Origin: Nocardioides acrostichi
GTDB lineage: Bacteria > Actinomycetota > Actinomycetes > Propionibacteriales > Nocardioidaceae
Assembly: GCF_015319165.1 (NCBI RefSeq)
Contig: NZ_JADIVZ010000009.1
Span: 1 to 64,000 of the forward strand
DNA: 64,000 bases
Direction of reading: 5' to 3'
Both the position numbers and the translations under genes were made by a program. Positions 1 to 16,001 of the stretch are shown piece by piece. Each line of letters opens with the position of its first letter. Within the stretch, counting starts at the first letter, position 1. The notes under the pieces are model-generated. The model was not told the origin of the DNA. It did no database searches and saw only the letters and a program-made list of their open reading frames with translations.

Positions 1-36
1 CGTTCGTCCTGAGCCAGGATCAAACTCTCCATTGAA
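1..36 (-). rRNA. rrs: 16S ribosomal RNA, 5' end only
   Basis: The reverse complement of the first bases reads GAGAGTTTGATCCTGGCTCA, the near-universal 5' end of bacterial 16S rRNA (27F primer site). The gene is on the minus strand and continues beyond the left edge of the window. The mature 5' end is placed at about position 36 by analogy with other 16S genes; the exact base is not certain. Confidence 0.95.
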
Positions 37-452
37 AACCAAAAACCATACACACAAAAGCATGCACAACAATCGGCACAACAAACAATCCAAAACCTGA
101 CAAACAAACCCCGACAAACCATAAAAATGGTCAACCAGAATCATTCATCAAAGAAACCATCACCCCAACCAACCCACCCACAAAACATGAGCAAACCAGC
201 CGAGACGACGGGCACAAATCAATCCGTCGACTATGACACACTGTTGAGTTCTCAAGAATCAGACGCACACCGTGCCGAGAAACTTTCGCTCCGGCTCCGG
301 GGCAACCTGCAGAAACTTACTCCTCCGTCAGCCCCTGGTCAACTCGTGGCCGACCCGGTTGGCGCTTCGGAAGTTCCTGGTCGCGATTCGGCCGGTGTGG
401 CTCTCGTGGGGCTGATCGCCTCATCGAGAGTGTTCCGTCCGCGCCGCAACGA
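37..452 (-). other. rRNA operon leader, no protein gene
   Basis: About 415 nt lie between the predicted rrn transcription start and the mature 16S end. The part next to 16S (40-250) is clearly less GC-rich than the rest of the window and has many A/C runs, as in actinobacterial pre-rRNA leaders. Around 241-262 the minus strand reads CTTGAGAACTCAACAG, which resembles a conserved actinobacterial pre-16S leader element linked to antitermination and processing (recalled knowledge). I see no credible coding region: open frames here lack ribosome binding sites and actinobacterial codon bias. Confidence 0.6.
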
Positions 453-458
453 GAAGGA

Positions 459-487
459 ACATTACACACGTGTTGCGGGGCCATCAA
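459..487 (-). promoter_or_regulatory. rRNA operon promoter (candidate P1)
   Basis: On the minus strand, TTGATG (482-487) and TAATGT (459-464) are separated by 17 nt, a near-consensus sigma-A promoter. It points towards the 16S gene and would start transcription near 452. It lies just beyond the stop of mpg (520), so rrn has its own promoter. Additional promoters cannot be excluded. Confidence 0.6.
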
Positions 488-519
488 ATCGGGGGTGCAA
501 GACCCCTTCGGGTGGGCGC

Positions 520-3012
<2,493 letters not shown>

Positions 3013-3027
3013 CTCCTCGACCCGCCC

Positions 3028-5017
<1,990 letters not shown>

Positions 5018-5021
<4 letters not shown>

Positions 5022-5983
5022 CGGGTGCCACCTCCCGTGCTCACGTCGAGCAGGAACGCCAGCACCGCCTTCTGAGCGTGCCGACGGTTCTCGGCCTCGT
5101 CCCAGACGGCACTCTGGGGCCCCTCGAGGACGTCCTCGGCGATCTCCTTGCCGCGGTAGGCCGGCAGGCAGTGCAACACCACTGCCTCGGGTGAGGCGCC
5201 CGCGAGCAGAGCGGTGGTGAGCGCGTAGTCGGCGAAGACCCGGGTGCGGGCCTCCTCCTCGGCCTCCTTGCCCATGGAGATCCAGGTGTCGGTGACCACG
5301 ACGTCGACCCCGGCCACCGCCTCCTTCGGGTCGTGCACGGCACGGACCGAGCCGCCGGTCTGCGCCGCGACGGCGGAGGCGCGCTCGAACATCGTGGGTG
5401 TCGGGAGGTACCCCTCGGGGGCGCAGATGCGCACGTGCATGCCGGCCGTCGCGCCGGCGAGCAGCCAGGAGTTGCCCATGTTGCAGGCGCCGTCGCCGAC
5501 GAAGGCGACGGTGAGCCCGGCCAGACGGCCGTGCCGCTCACGCACGGTGAGCAGGTCGGCGATGAGCTGGCAGGGGTGGAAGTCGTCGGTCAGCGCGTTG
5601 ACGACCGGGACACCCGCATGGGAGGCCATCGTCTCGAGGTCGGACTGGAGGAACGTGCGCCAGACGACCACCGCGACCTGGCGGCCGAGCACACGGGCGA
5701 CGTCCTCGACCGACTCGCGTACGCCGATGCCGGCCAGGCGGCCCTCGACGAGCATCGGGTTGCCGCCGAGCTCGGCGATGCCGGCACCGAAGGAGGTCTG
5801 GGTGCGCAGCGTCGGCTTGTCGAAGATCATCGCGACCGACTGCGGCCCGGCCAGGGGCTTGGCGCCGAACGGCTCGGCCTTCATCGCCGCGGCCAGGTCG
5901 AGCACGACGCTCTGCTCGGACGGCGAGAGGTCGTCGTCGGCGAGGAAGTGCCGCAGGCCCGCCGGGGTCGTGGGTGCGGTCAT
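5018..5983 (-). CDS. argF: Ornithine carbamoyltransferase
   Basis: 321 aa. Makes citrulline from ornithine and carbamoyl phosphate. The ornithine-binding HCLP loop ([11 protein letters not shown]), FHPCQ and [10 protein letters not shown] are present. The carbamoyl-phosphate loop reads [10 protein letters not shown] instead of the usual STRTR: the phosphate-contacting Arg is kept but the flanking residues differ. I recall this variant in some other Actinobacteria, so it is probably a clade feature. The ATG at 5983 is 1 nt from the argD stop and has GGGAG upstream; the frame stays open to 6001, but the extra six residues are not supported. The stop overlaps argR by 4 nt. Confidence 0.95.
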
Positions 5984-5984
5984 G

Positions 5985-7181
5985 TCAGGCTCCCGCGGCA
6001 TCGAGGATGCCGGGCCAGGCGGCGACGAGCGCGTCGACGTCGTCGAACGAGACCACCAGCGGCGGCGCCATCCGCACCCGGTCGCCGCCGGTGGCGTTGA
6101 CGATCCACCCGGCGTCCTGCGCCGCGGCCACCACCTCGGGCGCCTTCTCGGCCGCCAGGGTCAGACCCACGAGCAGGCCCTCGCCGCGGACGTCGGTGAC
6201 GCGGGCGTCGGCCCCGACGCCTGCGCGCAGCCGCTCCCCCACCGCTGTCGCATGGTCGAGCAGTGACTCCTTCTCGATGGTGTCGAGGACGGCGAGCGCG
6301 GCAGCGCACACGACCGGGTTGCCACCGAACGTGGTGCCGTGGTTGCCGGGGCCGAAGAGGTGCGCCGCCTCGCCCCAGGCCAGGCAGGCGCCGATCGGCA
6401 GTCCACCGCCGAGACCCTTGGCCAGGGTGACGACGTCCGGCTGCACGCCGCTCGGCGCGCTGGCCAGCCAGTGCCCGGTACGGCCCATGCCGCTCTGCAC
6501 CTCGTCGAACCACAACAGCGCCCCGGCTGCGGACGTGACCTCACGGGCCGCACGCAGGTAGGCGGTGGGCGCGACGTTGACGCCGGCCTCGCCCTGCAGC
6601 GGCTCGATCACGACGGCGGCGGTCTGCTCATCGACGGCGCCGCGCAGCGCCTCGACGTCGCCGAACGGGATCCACGTGACGTCGCCCGGCAGCGGCTCGA
6701 AGGGCTCGCGGTAGGCAGCCTTCGCGGTGAGCGCCAGACTGCCCATGGTGCGCCCGTGGAAGGCGTCCTGCATGACCACGATCTTGGTACGGCCGGTCAG
6801 GCGCGAGAGCTTGATCGCGGCCTCGTTGGCCTCGGAGCCGGAGTTGGCGAAGAAGACCCGCCCCTCGGGCGCATCCGGCTGCGAGCAGATCGACAGCAGC
6901 CGCTCGGCCAGCTCGACCGCCGGCCGCGTGGTGAAGAAGTTCGAGGTGTGCCCGAGGGTGCTCAGCTGATCGCTCACCGCGGCGACGAGGGCCGGGTGGT
7001 TGTGCCCCAGGGTGTTGACGGCGATGCCGCCGAGGAAGTCGACGTACTCGCGGCCGTCGACGTCCCATACGTGGGCTCCCTCGCCCCGCGCGAGCACCAG
7101 CTTCGGCGGGCCGAAGGTGTTCATCAGGGCCGCGCCGTAGCGCTGCTTCAGCTGCTCTTGGGCAGTCTCCGGGGTGCTCAC
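5985..7181 (-). CDS. argD: Acetylornithine aminotransferase
   Basis: 398 aa, class III PLP-dependent aminotransferase. Converts N-acetylglutamate semialdehyde to N-acetylornithine with glutamate as donor; homologues can also serve lysine synthesis. Markers are [41 protein letters not shown] and the PLP-lysine segment [14 protein letters not shown] (Lys near residue 254). The GTG start at 7181 forms a GTGA overlap with the argB stop. The longer open frame upstream in this reading frame is just the shadow of argB. Next cistron is argF, 1 nt away. Confidence 0.97.
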   Translation of the reverse strand: MSTPETAQEQLKQRYGAALMNTFGPPKLVLARGEGAHVWDVDGREYVDFLGGIAVNTLGHNHPALVAAVSDQLSTLGHTSNFFTTRPAVELAERLLSICSQPDAPEGRVFFANSGSEANEAAIKLSRLTGRTKIVVMQDAFHGRTMGSLALTAKAAYREPFEPLPGDVTWIPFGDVEALRGAVDEQTAAVVIEPLQGEAGVNVAPTAYLRAAREVTSAAGALLWFDEVQSGMGRTGHWLASAPSGVQPDVVTLAKGLGGGLPIGACLAWGEAAHLFGPGNHGTTFGGNPVVCAAALAVLDTIEKESLLDHATAVGERLRAGVGADARVTDVRGEGLLVGLTLAAEKAPEVVAAAQDAGWIVNATGGDRVRMAPPLVVSFDDVDALVAAWPGILDAAGA

Positions 7182-8155
7182 TTCTGCACCGCCTTCTGCC
7201 GGGCCTTGCGCACCTTGGTGTCGACACCGGGCAGCACCTGGGTGCCCACGCCCTCGGCGGTGAACAGCTCGAGCAGCACGGCGTGCGGCTCGCGCCCGTC
7301 GACCACGGTCGCCCTCGGGACGCCCTCGGCGACCGCCTTGCGGCAGGCCTCCATCTTCGGCACCATGCCGCTGGCCAGGGTCGGCAGCAGCGAGCCGAGC
7401 GTCTCGGGGCTGATCTCGAAGATCACGTCGTCGCTGTCGGGCCAGTCCCGGTACAGACCCTCGACATCGGTGAGCACCAGCAGCTTGTCGGCTCCCAGCG
7501 CCACCGCCAAAGCGGCGGCCGCGGTGTCGGCGTTCACGTTGTGCACGGCACCGTGCACGTCGGGGGCCACGGAGGACACGACCGGGATCCGGCCCGCCTC
7601 GATGATGTCGAGCACGGCCTCGGGCCGCACCTTGGCGACCTCGCCCACGAGACCGAGGTCGACCTCCTCGCCGTCGACGATCGTGTTGGTCGGCTCGGCC
7701 GTGAAGAGGCCGGCGTCCTCGCCGGACATGCCGACGGCGAGCGGACCGTGCGAGTTGATGAGGCCCACCAGCTCGCGCTGCACCTTGCCGGTCAGCACCA
7801 TGCGCACGACGTCCATGGCCTCTGGTGTGGTGACGCGCAGACCGCCGCGGAACTCGGACTCGATCTCCAGCTTGTCGAGCATCTGCGAGATCTGCGGCCC
7901 GCCCCCGTGCACGACGACGGGCTTGAAGCCGGCGAAGCGCAAGAAGGCGATGTCCTCGGCGAACGCCTGCTTGAGGCTCTCGTCGGTCATGGCGTTGCCG
8001 CCGTACTTCACCACGACGATCTTGCCGTGGTAGCGCTTGAGCCACGGCAGCGCGCCGGCGAGCACGCTCGCCTTGTCGGGGTCGGCGGGCCGGACCTCGC
8101 TGAACACCATGTTCGCGGGGTCCAGGGCTGGGTTGGTCGGGTTCTGATCGCTCAT
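7178..8155 (-). CDS. argB: Acetylglutamate kinase
   Basis: 325 aa. Phosphorylates N-acetylglutamate, the usual arginine-sensitive control point when ArgJ recycles the acetyl group. Amino acid kinase fold: [10 protein letters not shown] at the nucleotide site, [11 protein letters not shown] at the acetylglutamate site, and [12 protein letters not shown] plus [11 protein letters not shown] further on. The N-terminal extension before the first KYGG strand (about 40 residues) is longer than in E. coli and could form the N-helix that carries arginine feedback in hexameric enzymes; this is inference. Starts at ATG 8155, 17 nt after argJ, and overlaps argD by 4 nt. Confidence 0.97.
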   Translation of the reverse strand: MSDQNPTNPALDPANMVFSEVRPADPDKASVLAGALPWLKRYHGKIVVVKYGGNAMTDESLKQAFAEDIAFLRFAGFKPVVVHGGGPQISQMLDKLEIESEFRGGLRVTTPEAMDVVRMVLTGKVQRELVGLINSHGPLAVGMSGEDAGLFTAEPTNTIVDGEEVDLGLVGEVAKVRPEAVLDIIEAGRIPVVSSVAPDVHGAVHNVNADTAAAALAVALGADKLLVLTDVEGLYRDWPDSDDVIFEISPETLGSLLPTLASGMVPKMEACRKAVAEGVPRATVVDGREPHAVLLELFTAEGVGTQVLPGVDTKVRKARQKAVQK

Positions 8156-8172
8156 CTGGAGTCTCTCGGTCC

Positions 8173-9324
8173 TCAGCTGGAGTAGGCGCTGTTCTCGTGC
8201 ACGTAGGCGTGCGTGAGGTCGTTGGTCCACACGGTGGCCCGGGCGTCGCCCGCCTTCAGGTCGATGGTCACGCTGACCTCGCGGCCGGTGAGGTCCACCT
8301 CCTGCGGGTCGGCGTGCGGCGTCGACTCCCGGCACACCCAGACGCCGTTCATGGCGACGTCGAGATCGGCGGGGTCGAACACGGCACCCGTGGTGCCGAT
8401 CGAGGCGAGCACCCGGCCCCAGTTCGGGTCGTTGCCGAAGATCGCCGCCTTGAAGAGGTTGCTGCGCGCCACGCTGCGGCCGACCTCGACCGCGTCGTCC
8501 TCGCTGGCGGCGTGGAGGGTGGTGATCGCGATCTCGTGGTCGGCGCCCTCGGCGTCCTTGAGCAGCTGCATGGCGAGATCGGTGCAGGCCTGGGTGAGCG
8601 CCTCGGTGAAGTCGTCGAGGCTCGGCGTGATCCCGCTGGCGCCGCTGGCCAGCACGGAGACGGTGTCGTTGGTCGACATGCAGCCATCGGAGTCGAGGCG
8701 GTCGAAGGAGACCCGGGTCGCCGCGCGCAGCGCGGTGTCGAGGTCGGACGCCGGCACCACGGCGTCGGTGGTGAGCACGACCAGCATCGTGGCGAGCTGG
8801 GGCGCGAGCATGCCCGCGCCCTTGGCCATGCCGCCGATGCTCCAGCCGGACCCTTCGACGACCACGGTCTTGCTCACCGAGTCGGTGGTCATGATCGCCT
8901 CGGCCGCCGCCTGGCCACCGTCGGTGTCCAGCGCCGCATGGGCGGCGGCGACGCCGGCGAGGAGGTCGTCGCGGTCGTTGAGCAGACCGATGAGTCCGGT
9001 GGAGCAGACGATGACATCGACCGCACCGATCTCGAGCTTCTCGGCGACGAGCTCGGCGGTGCGGTGCGTGGTCTGGAACCCCTCGGGGCCGGTGTAGCAG
9101 TTGGCGCCGCCGGAGTTGATGACGACGGCGCGGGCGACGCCGTCCCGGACGGCCTCCTTGCTCCACAGCACGGGGTTGGCCTGGCAGCGGTTGGCGGTGA
9201 ACACGCTGGCGGTGTCGAAGGCGGGGCCGGTGTTGACGACGAGGGCGACGTCCTTCGCGCCGGTGGACTTCAGGCCGGCGGCGACGCCGGAGGCGGTGAA
9301 GCCGCGAGGATGGGTGACGCTCAT
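8173..9324 (-). CDS. argJ: Bifunctional ornithine acetyltransferase / N-acetylglutamate synthase
   Basis: 383 aa. Transfers the acetyl group from N-acetylornithine to glutamate, making the pathway cyclic; bifunctional members also use acetyl-CoA. ArgJ is a self-cleaving N-terminal nucleophile enzyme. The cleavage region [18 protein letters not shown] is intact, with Thr179 as the predicted nucleophile and new N-terminus of the beta chain. [10 protein letters not shown] (oxyanion region), MAKGAGM and NDPNWGR are also conserved. The gene is downstream of the ACT-domain gene by 26 nt and upstream of argB by 17 nt. Whether this copy uses acetyl-CoA cannot be read from sequence; no argA-like gene is visible nearby. 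Confidence 0.97.
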   Translation of the reverse strand: MSVTHPRGFTASGVAAGLKSTGAKDVALVVNTGPAFDTASVFTANRCQANPVLWSKEAVRDGVARAVVINSGGANCYTGPEGFQTTHRTAELVAEKLEIGAVDVIVCSTGLIGLLNDRDDLLAGVAAAHAALDTDGGQAAAEAIMTTDSVSKTVVVEGSGWSIGGMAKGAGMLAPQLATMLVVLTTDAVVPASDLDTALRAATRVSFDRLDSDGCMSTNDTVSVLASGASGITPSLDDFTEALTQACTDLAMQLLKDAEGADHEIAITTLHAASEDDAVEVGRSVARSNLFKAAIFGNDPNWGRVLASIGTTGAVFDPADLDVAMNGVWVCRESTPHADPQEVDLTGREVSVTIDLKAGDARATVWTNDLTHAYVHENSAYSS

Positions 9325-9350
9325 GGGGTGCTCCTAGGTGACGAAGGTGG

Positions 9351-11982
<2,632 letters not shown>

Positions 11983-11986
<4 letters not shown>

Positions 11987-12819
11987 CCACCCTCGTCGCT
12001 CCCGAACCCGCTGCCACAGCCACCAGGCCGACGCCCGAGGAACTCGCGCGCCACGTGTCGTTGAGGGCGACCGTGGCACAGACGTTGTCGATGGCGTGGC
12101 GGGCCACGCTCAAGATGCGCCGCAACCCGGAGCAGTTCTTCGACGTCACGATCCAGCCGCTGCTCTTCACCGCGATGTTCGCGTACATCTTCGGCGGCGC
12201 CGTCTCGGGAGACGTCGCCTCCTATCTGCCCATCGTGATCCCGGGCGTCCTCGCCCAGACCGCCCTGACCGCCTGCATGGCCACCGGCGTGCAGCTGCGC
12301 GAGGACATGGACAAGGGCGTGTTCGACCGCTTCAAGTCGCTGCCCATCGCGCGCATCGCGCCGCTGGCCGGGCCCATGGTCGCCGACCTCCTGCGGTACT
12401 CCCTCGCCGCGGTGCTCACCGTCGCCGTCGGCCTCGCGATGGGCTTTCGACCCGGCGGCGGCGTGCTCGGCGTCGTCGGCGGCATCGTGCTGACGGTGGC
12501 CGCCGGCTGGTCGTTGGCGTGGATCTTCACGTGGTTGGGCACCGTCGCGCGCACCGCCCAGAGCGTGCAGGGCATCTCGATGATGATCTTGTTCCCGCTG
12601 ACGTTCCTCTCCAACGCCTACGTGCCGGTCGACACCCTCCCGGGTTGGCTCGCGGCCTTCGTCAAGGTCAACCCCGTCAGTCACGTCGTCTCGGCCGTGC
12701 GTGCCCTCATGAACGACGGGACCGTGACCGGTGAGGTGGGCTGGGCCCTGCTCGGCTGCGCCGTGGTGGTGGCGGTCTTCGCGCCTCTCGCGGTGCGCTC
12801 CTACGGTCGCAAGATGTGA
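11983..12819 (+). CDS. ABC-2 family permease, DrrB-like
   Basis: 278 aa, ABC-2 type permease with about six predicted membrane helices, for example ASYLPIVIPGVLAQTALTAC, YSLAAVLTVAVGLAM, GVVGGIVLTVAAGWSLAWIF and WALLGCAVVVAVFAPLAV. The DrrB-type signature region GISMMILFPLTFLSNAYVPV before the last helices is present. The N-terminal ~60 residues are cytosolic. The start overlaps the ATPase stop (ATGA), so both subunits are made together and act as one exporter in the plasma membrane. It converges on the AfsR-like regulator gene, with a hairpin between them. Confidence 0.92.
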
Positions 12820-12832
12820 GTCTGCGCGCCGC

Positions 12833-12863
12833 CCGGGAGGTGGGGCCCGGGTCAGCCTCCCGG
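12833..12863. terminator. Hairpin between convergent genes
   Basis: CCGGGAGG (12833-12840) and CCTCCCGG (12856-12863) form a perfect 8-bp GC-rich stem with a 15-nt loop. It spans the end of the 32-bp gap after the permease gene and the last codons of the convergent regulator gene. No T-tract is present, as is common in high-GC actinobacterial terminators, so it could work in both directions. Functional call is inference. Confidence 0.45.
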
Positions 12864-15800
12864 AGGGGCGATCCGAGCGACGAGGGCCCGGGCCCGCGCC
12901 AGGAGCTCGGGCCCTCGTCGGCCGGCCAGCGCCCGGGTCGCCTCGCCCAGCTCGCCCGGCGCACGAGCCTCGGCCTCCGCGGCCCAGCGCGTCCAGTCCA
13001 GGGAGGGGCTGTAGCGCGGGTAGCCGAACGCGTCGGCGAGGACCAGCCCCCTCACACCCAGGGTCACCCGGTCGCTCCCCTGGCCCCGGAGCACCTCCCA
13101 CGCGGCCAGCGCGAAGACGGCGATCCCGATCACGGGCAGGTCGTTGCCGACGCGACCCCCCTCGAGCAGGCGTCCGGCCTTGACGGCCAGGGCGTCGCGC
13201 AGGTGCACGGCCCGGTCGTCGTCCGGGGCCGCGTGACGGGCGAGGGCCGCGCACGCCGCCCCCTCGGTGAAGATCACCCAGGGCTCGAGCCCCGACCTGG
13301 CCTCGAGTCCCGGCAGAACGAGGCCGCGGACCGACTCGACGGCACGCAGGTAGCGGTCCAGCCCCTCCTCCAGCCTCCCCTCGGCCAGGGACAGCTCGGC
13401 TTGGAGAGGGCCAACGGCGATCCGGGAGCCGAGGCCGCCCGTCGCCCGGGCGGCCAGGCCGGTCACGGCGGCCGCCTCGACGCGGGCGGTCTCGAGGTCG
13501 CCCTCGACGAGCGCCGCGACCGCCAGCACCGAGCGCACCTGGACGGCGTCGTCGTGGGCGCCCAGGCGGCCCAGGAGGGGCAGCACCTCGTGGGCCCGAC
13601 GACGGGAGGCCTCGCGCTCCCCCAGCTGGGCATGCAGCCCCGTGAGCTGGGCGAGGAGCTGCCCACGCCCCCACGGCCCGTCCTCGGGACGCCACAGCGC
13701 CAGCGCGCGTTCGGCCACCTCGACCGCGCCGCGGGGGTCGCCGGCGTTCTCCTTGCCGTGGCTGGACCACTGCAGGGCGAGCATCGCCACCCGGCGATCC
13801 GGGTCCTCGCACAGGCCGGCGAGCCGTTCCTCCCAGTGCTCCATCTCGTGCGGGTCCAGCCCGCCAAGCACCCGCGCCAGCGCGGACACGACGGGCTGCT
13901 CCACGCGCTGCGCGTAGTGCTCGAGCAGACGGCGGGCGTGGCGCGAGCGCCGCACGTCGGCCACGGCGGAGTTGGTCTGCACCATGAGTGCCGCTCCGAC
14001 CGCGGCGTCGACCAGCTCATCGGGCGGATCCCACCCCTCGAGGGCGGTGTCGAAGGCACCGGTCAGAGCGATGACGCGGGGGTGGTCGCCGCGCACGGTC
14101 CACAGGGCGCCGAGCGCCGCCAGGAGACGGACGGCGACCGCCGGCTCGGGCGCCGCCAGCGAGCGGCGCAGGATCTCGGCCAGGTTGCCCTCCTCGGCGT
14201 GCAACCGGTCGACGGCGGTCAGCTGGTCGATGCCCCAGATGTCGCGCCCGCACTCCTCGGCCAGCCGGGTCGCCCAGACGGTCAGGGCCGCCGAGGCCTC
14301 CGCGGACTCACCCGCCTCCTCGAGCCTGAGGCGGCCGAACTCGCGCACCGACTCCAGCATCCGGTACCGGACGCCCGCATCGGTCTCGACGACGGTGAGC
14401 AGGGACTGGTCGACCAGGCTCGCCAACACCTCCCAGGTGTCGGGGTCGTCGAGCACCGACTCGGCCGCCCCCACGGAGATGCCGTCGTGGAACAGCGCGA
14501 GGCGTCTCAGGGCACGGCGCTGGGGTTCCTCGAGCAGTGCCCACGACCAGTCGATGACGGCCAGCAGGGTCCGATGGCGGTCCGGCGCGGAGCGGTCTCC
14601 ACCGCGTAGCAGGGCGAACCGGTCGCCGAGGCGGCGCGCCACGTCGGCCACCGACATCACGCGCACCTTCGCAGCGGCGAGCTCGATGGCCAGCGGCAGC
14701 CCGTCGAGCCTGTCGACGACCCGTCGAACCTCCTCGACGACCAGGTGCGTGCCGGGCCGGGCCGCTCTGGCCCGGTCCAGGAAGAGGCGCACGGCGTCGT
14801 CCTCGGAGAGGGTTCCCAACGCGAACACGTGCTCGGCGCCGATCGCCAGGGGCGCTCGGGTCGTGGTGACCACGTGGAGCCGCGGGCACACGGCAACGAG
14901 GTAGGCGACGAGGTCCGCGACCGCCTCCACCACGTGCTCGCAGTTGTCGAGGATCAGCAGCGTGGAGCCCTGGTCGACCTGGGTCGCGATGCGGCCTCGC
15001 ACGTCCGCCCGCTGGGCCGGGGTCAGCACCCCCCTTCCGGCGACGGAGTCGCGCACCCCGAGAGCCGAGCCGACCTCGCCGACCACGTCGGCGGGGTCGC
15101 TGACGCCGACGAGCTCGACGAGGTGCACCTGCGACTCCTGCGCCGTGCGTCCGAGGAGGTGCGCCAGCCGGGTCTTGCCGAGACCGCCCGGCCCGAGGAC
15201 CGAGACGACCCGGTGCTCGAAGGCCAGGGCGCGGAGCGTGGCCAGGTCGCCGTCGCGGCCGACGAGGGTGCTGGCGTCGTAGCGCAACCCCTCGCGGACG
15301 GGGTGGTCGGCGGCGAGCAGCTCGCCGTGGAGGGCCTGGAGCCGTGGGCCGGGGTCGACGCCGAGCCGTTCCGCCAGGTCCGCGCGCAACTGCTCGTAGC
15401 GGTGCAGGGCCGCGGGCGCGCCGCGCACCGCAGCCTCGGACCGCAGCAGCGCGAGCTGGGTCGCCTCGTCGTCGACGGGCGCGGACTCCAGCAGGGGCAG
15501 CGCCTCGGCGTGCTGGGCCAACGCCGTGAGCGCCCGCCCGAGCAGGGCCTCGGCACGGGACCGGTCGGCGCGCGCGGCGTCTCGCAGCATCGCCACCGGG
15601 CCCTCCCCGGCCGGCGAGACGTTCAGCTTGAGCACGGCGCGGGCGGCGTCCATGGTCGTCGTAGCGTCGCCGGCCCCCTCGGCCCGGATGGCCGACCGGA
15701 GCCGGTCGCGCGCCTGGAGGACGTCGACTGCCTCCGCGGCCAGCCCCAGCCGGTAGCCCCCTTCGACGCGCTGGACGACCCCGGGAGCCGTCTGCGCCCG

Positions 15801-16001
15801 CACCCGCGAGACGACGACCTGGAGCGCCTTGGCCGGGTTGGCGGGCCGGTCGTCTCGGCCCCACAACTCCTCGACCAGCCGCTCCTGCGGCACCGGGCGC
15901 CCGCCGGCGGTGGCGAGGACCGCCAGGAGGGCGTGCCCCCGGCCGGCCGGCAGCCCGACGTCGTCGAATGCGACGTCGTCGAGCAGCCGGAGCCGGATCA
16001 C
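12852..16001 (-). CDS. AfsR/SARP-type regulator (wHTH-BTAD-NB-ARC ATPase-TPR)
   Basis: 1049 aa. N-terminal OmpR/PhoB-like winged helix (about 1-85: ALLAVLATAGGRPVPQERLV, ELWGRDDRP), BTAD domain (about 90-225, ending in LGVDPGPRLQALHGELLAA), then an STAND ATPase domain with Walker A GPGGLGKTRLA near residue 269 and Walker B STLLILDNCEHV, followed by a long helical repeat (TPR-like) C-terminus. Such proteins are signal-dependent activators, classically of secondary metabolism in Streptomyces. Its GTG start overlaps the pheT stop by 4 nt, so it is translationally coupled to phenylalanyl-tRNA synthetase; no biosynthetic cluster is nearby. Ligand and targets are unknown. Confidence 0.9.
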   Translation of the reverse strand: MIRLRLLDDVAFDDVGLPAGRGHALLAVLATAGGRPVPQERLVEELWGRDDRPANPAKALQVVVSRVRAQTAPGVVQRVEGGYRLGLAAEAVDVLQARDRLRSAIRAEGAGDATTTMDAARAVLKLNVSPAGEGPVAMLRDAARADRSRAEALLGRALTALAQHAEALPLLESAPVDDEATQLALLRSEAAVRGAPAALHRYEQLRADLAERLGVDPGPRLQALHGELLAADHPVREGLRYDASTLVGRDGDLATLRALAFEHRVVSVLGPGGLGKTRLAHLLGRTAQESQVHLVELVGVSDPADVVGEVGSALGVRDSVAGRGVLTPAQRADVRGRIATQVDQGSTLLILDNCEHVVEAVADLVAYLVAVCPRLHVVTTTRAPLAIGAEHVFALGTLSEDDAVRLFLDRARAARPGTHLVVEEVRRVVDRLDGLPLAIELAAAKVRVMSVADVARRLGDRFALLRGGDRSAPDRHRTLLAVIDWSWALLEEPQRRALRRLALFHDGISVGAAESVLDDPDTWEVLASLVDQSLLTVVETDAGVRYRMLESVREFGRLRLEEAGESAEASAALTVWATRLAEECGRDIWGIDQLTAVDRLHAEEGNLAEILRRSLAAPEPAVAVRLLAALGALWTVRGDHPRVIALTGAFDTALEGWDPPDELVDAAVGAALMVQTNSAVADVRRSRHARRLLEHYAQRVEQPVVSALARVLGGLDPHEMEHWEERLAGLCEDPDRRVAMLALQWSSHGKENAGDPRGAVEVAERALALWRPEDGPWGRGQLLAQLTGLHAQLGEREASRRRAHEVLPLLGRLGAHDDAVQVRSVLAVAALVEGDLETARVEAAAVTGLAARATGGLGSRIAVGPLQAELSLAEGRLEEGLDRYLRAVESVRGLVLPGLEARSGLEPWVIFTEGAACAALARHAAPDDDRAVHLRDALAVKAGRLLEGGRVGNDLPVIGIAVFALAAWEVLRGQGSDRVTLGVRGLVLADAFGYPRYSPSLDWTRWAAEAEARAPGELGEATRALAGRRGPELLARARALVARIAPPGG

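Noticed and set aside
12852..16001. Secondary-metabolite cluster implied by the AfsR-like regulator and DrrAB exporter
   Set aside because: No biosynthetic genes (PKS, NRPS, terpene synthase and the like) are nearby; the regulator is coupled to pheT and the exporter stands alone.
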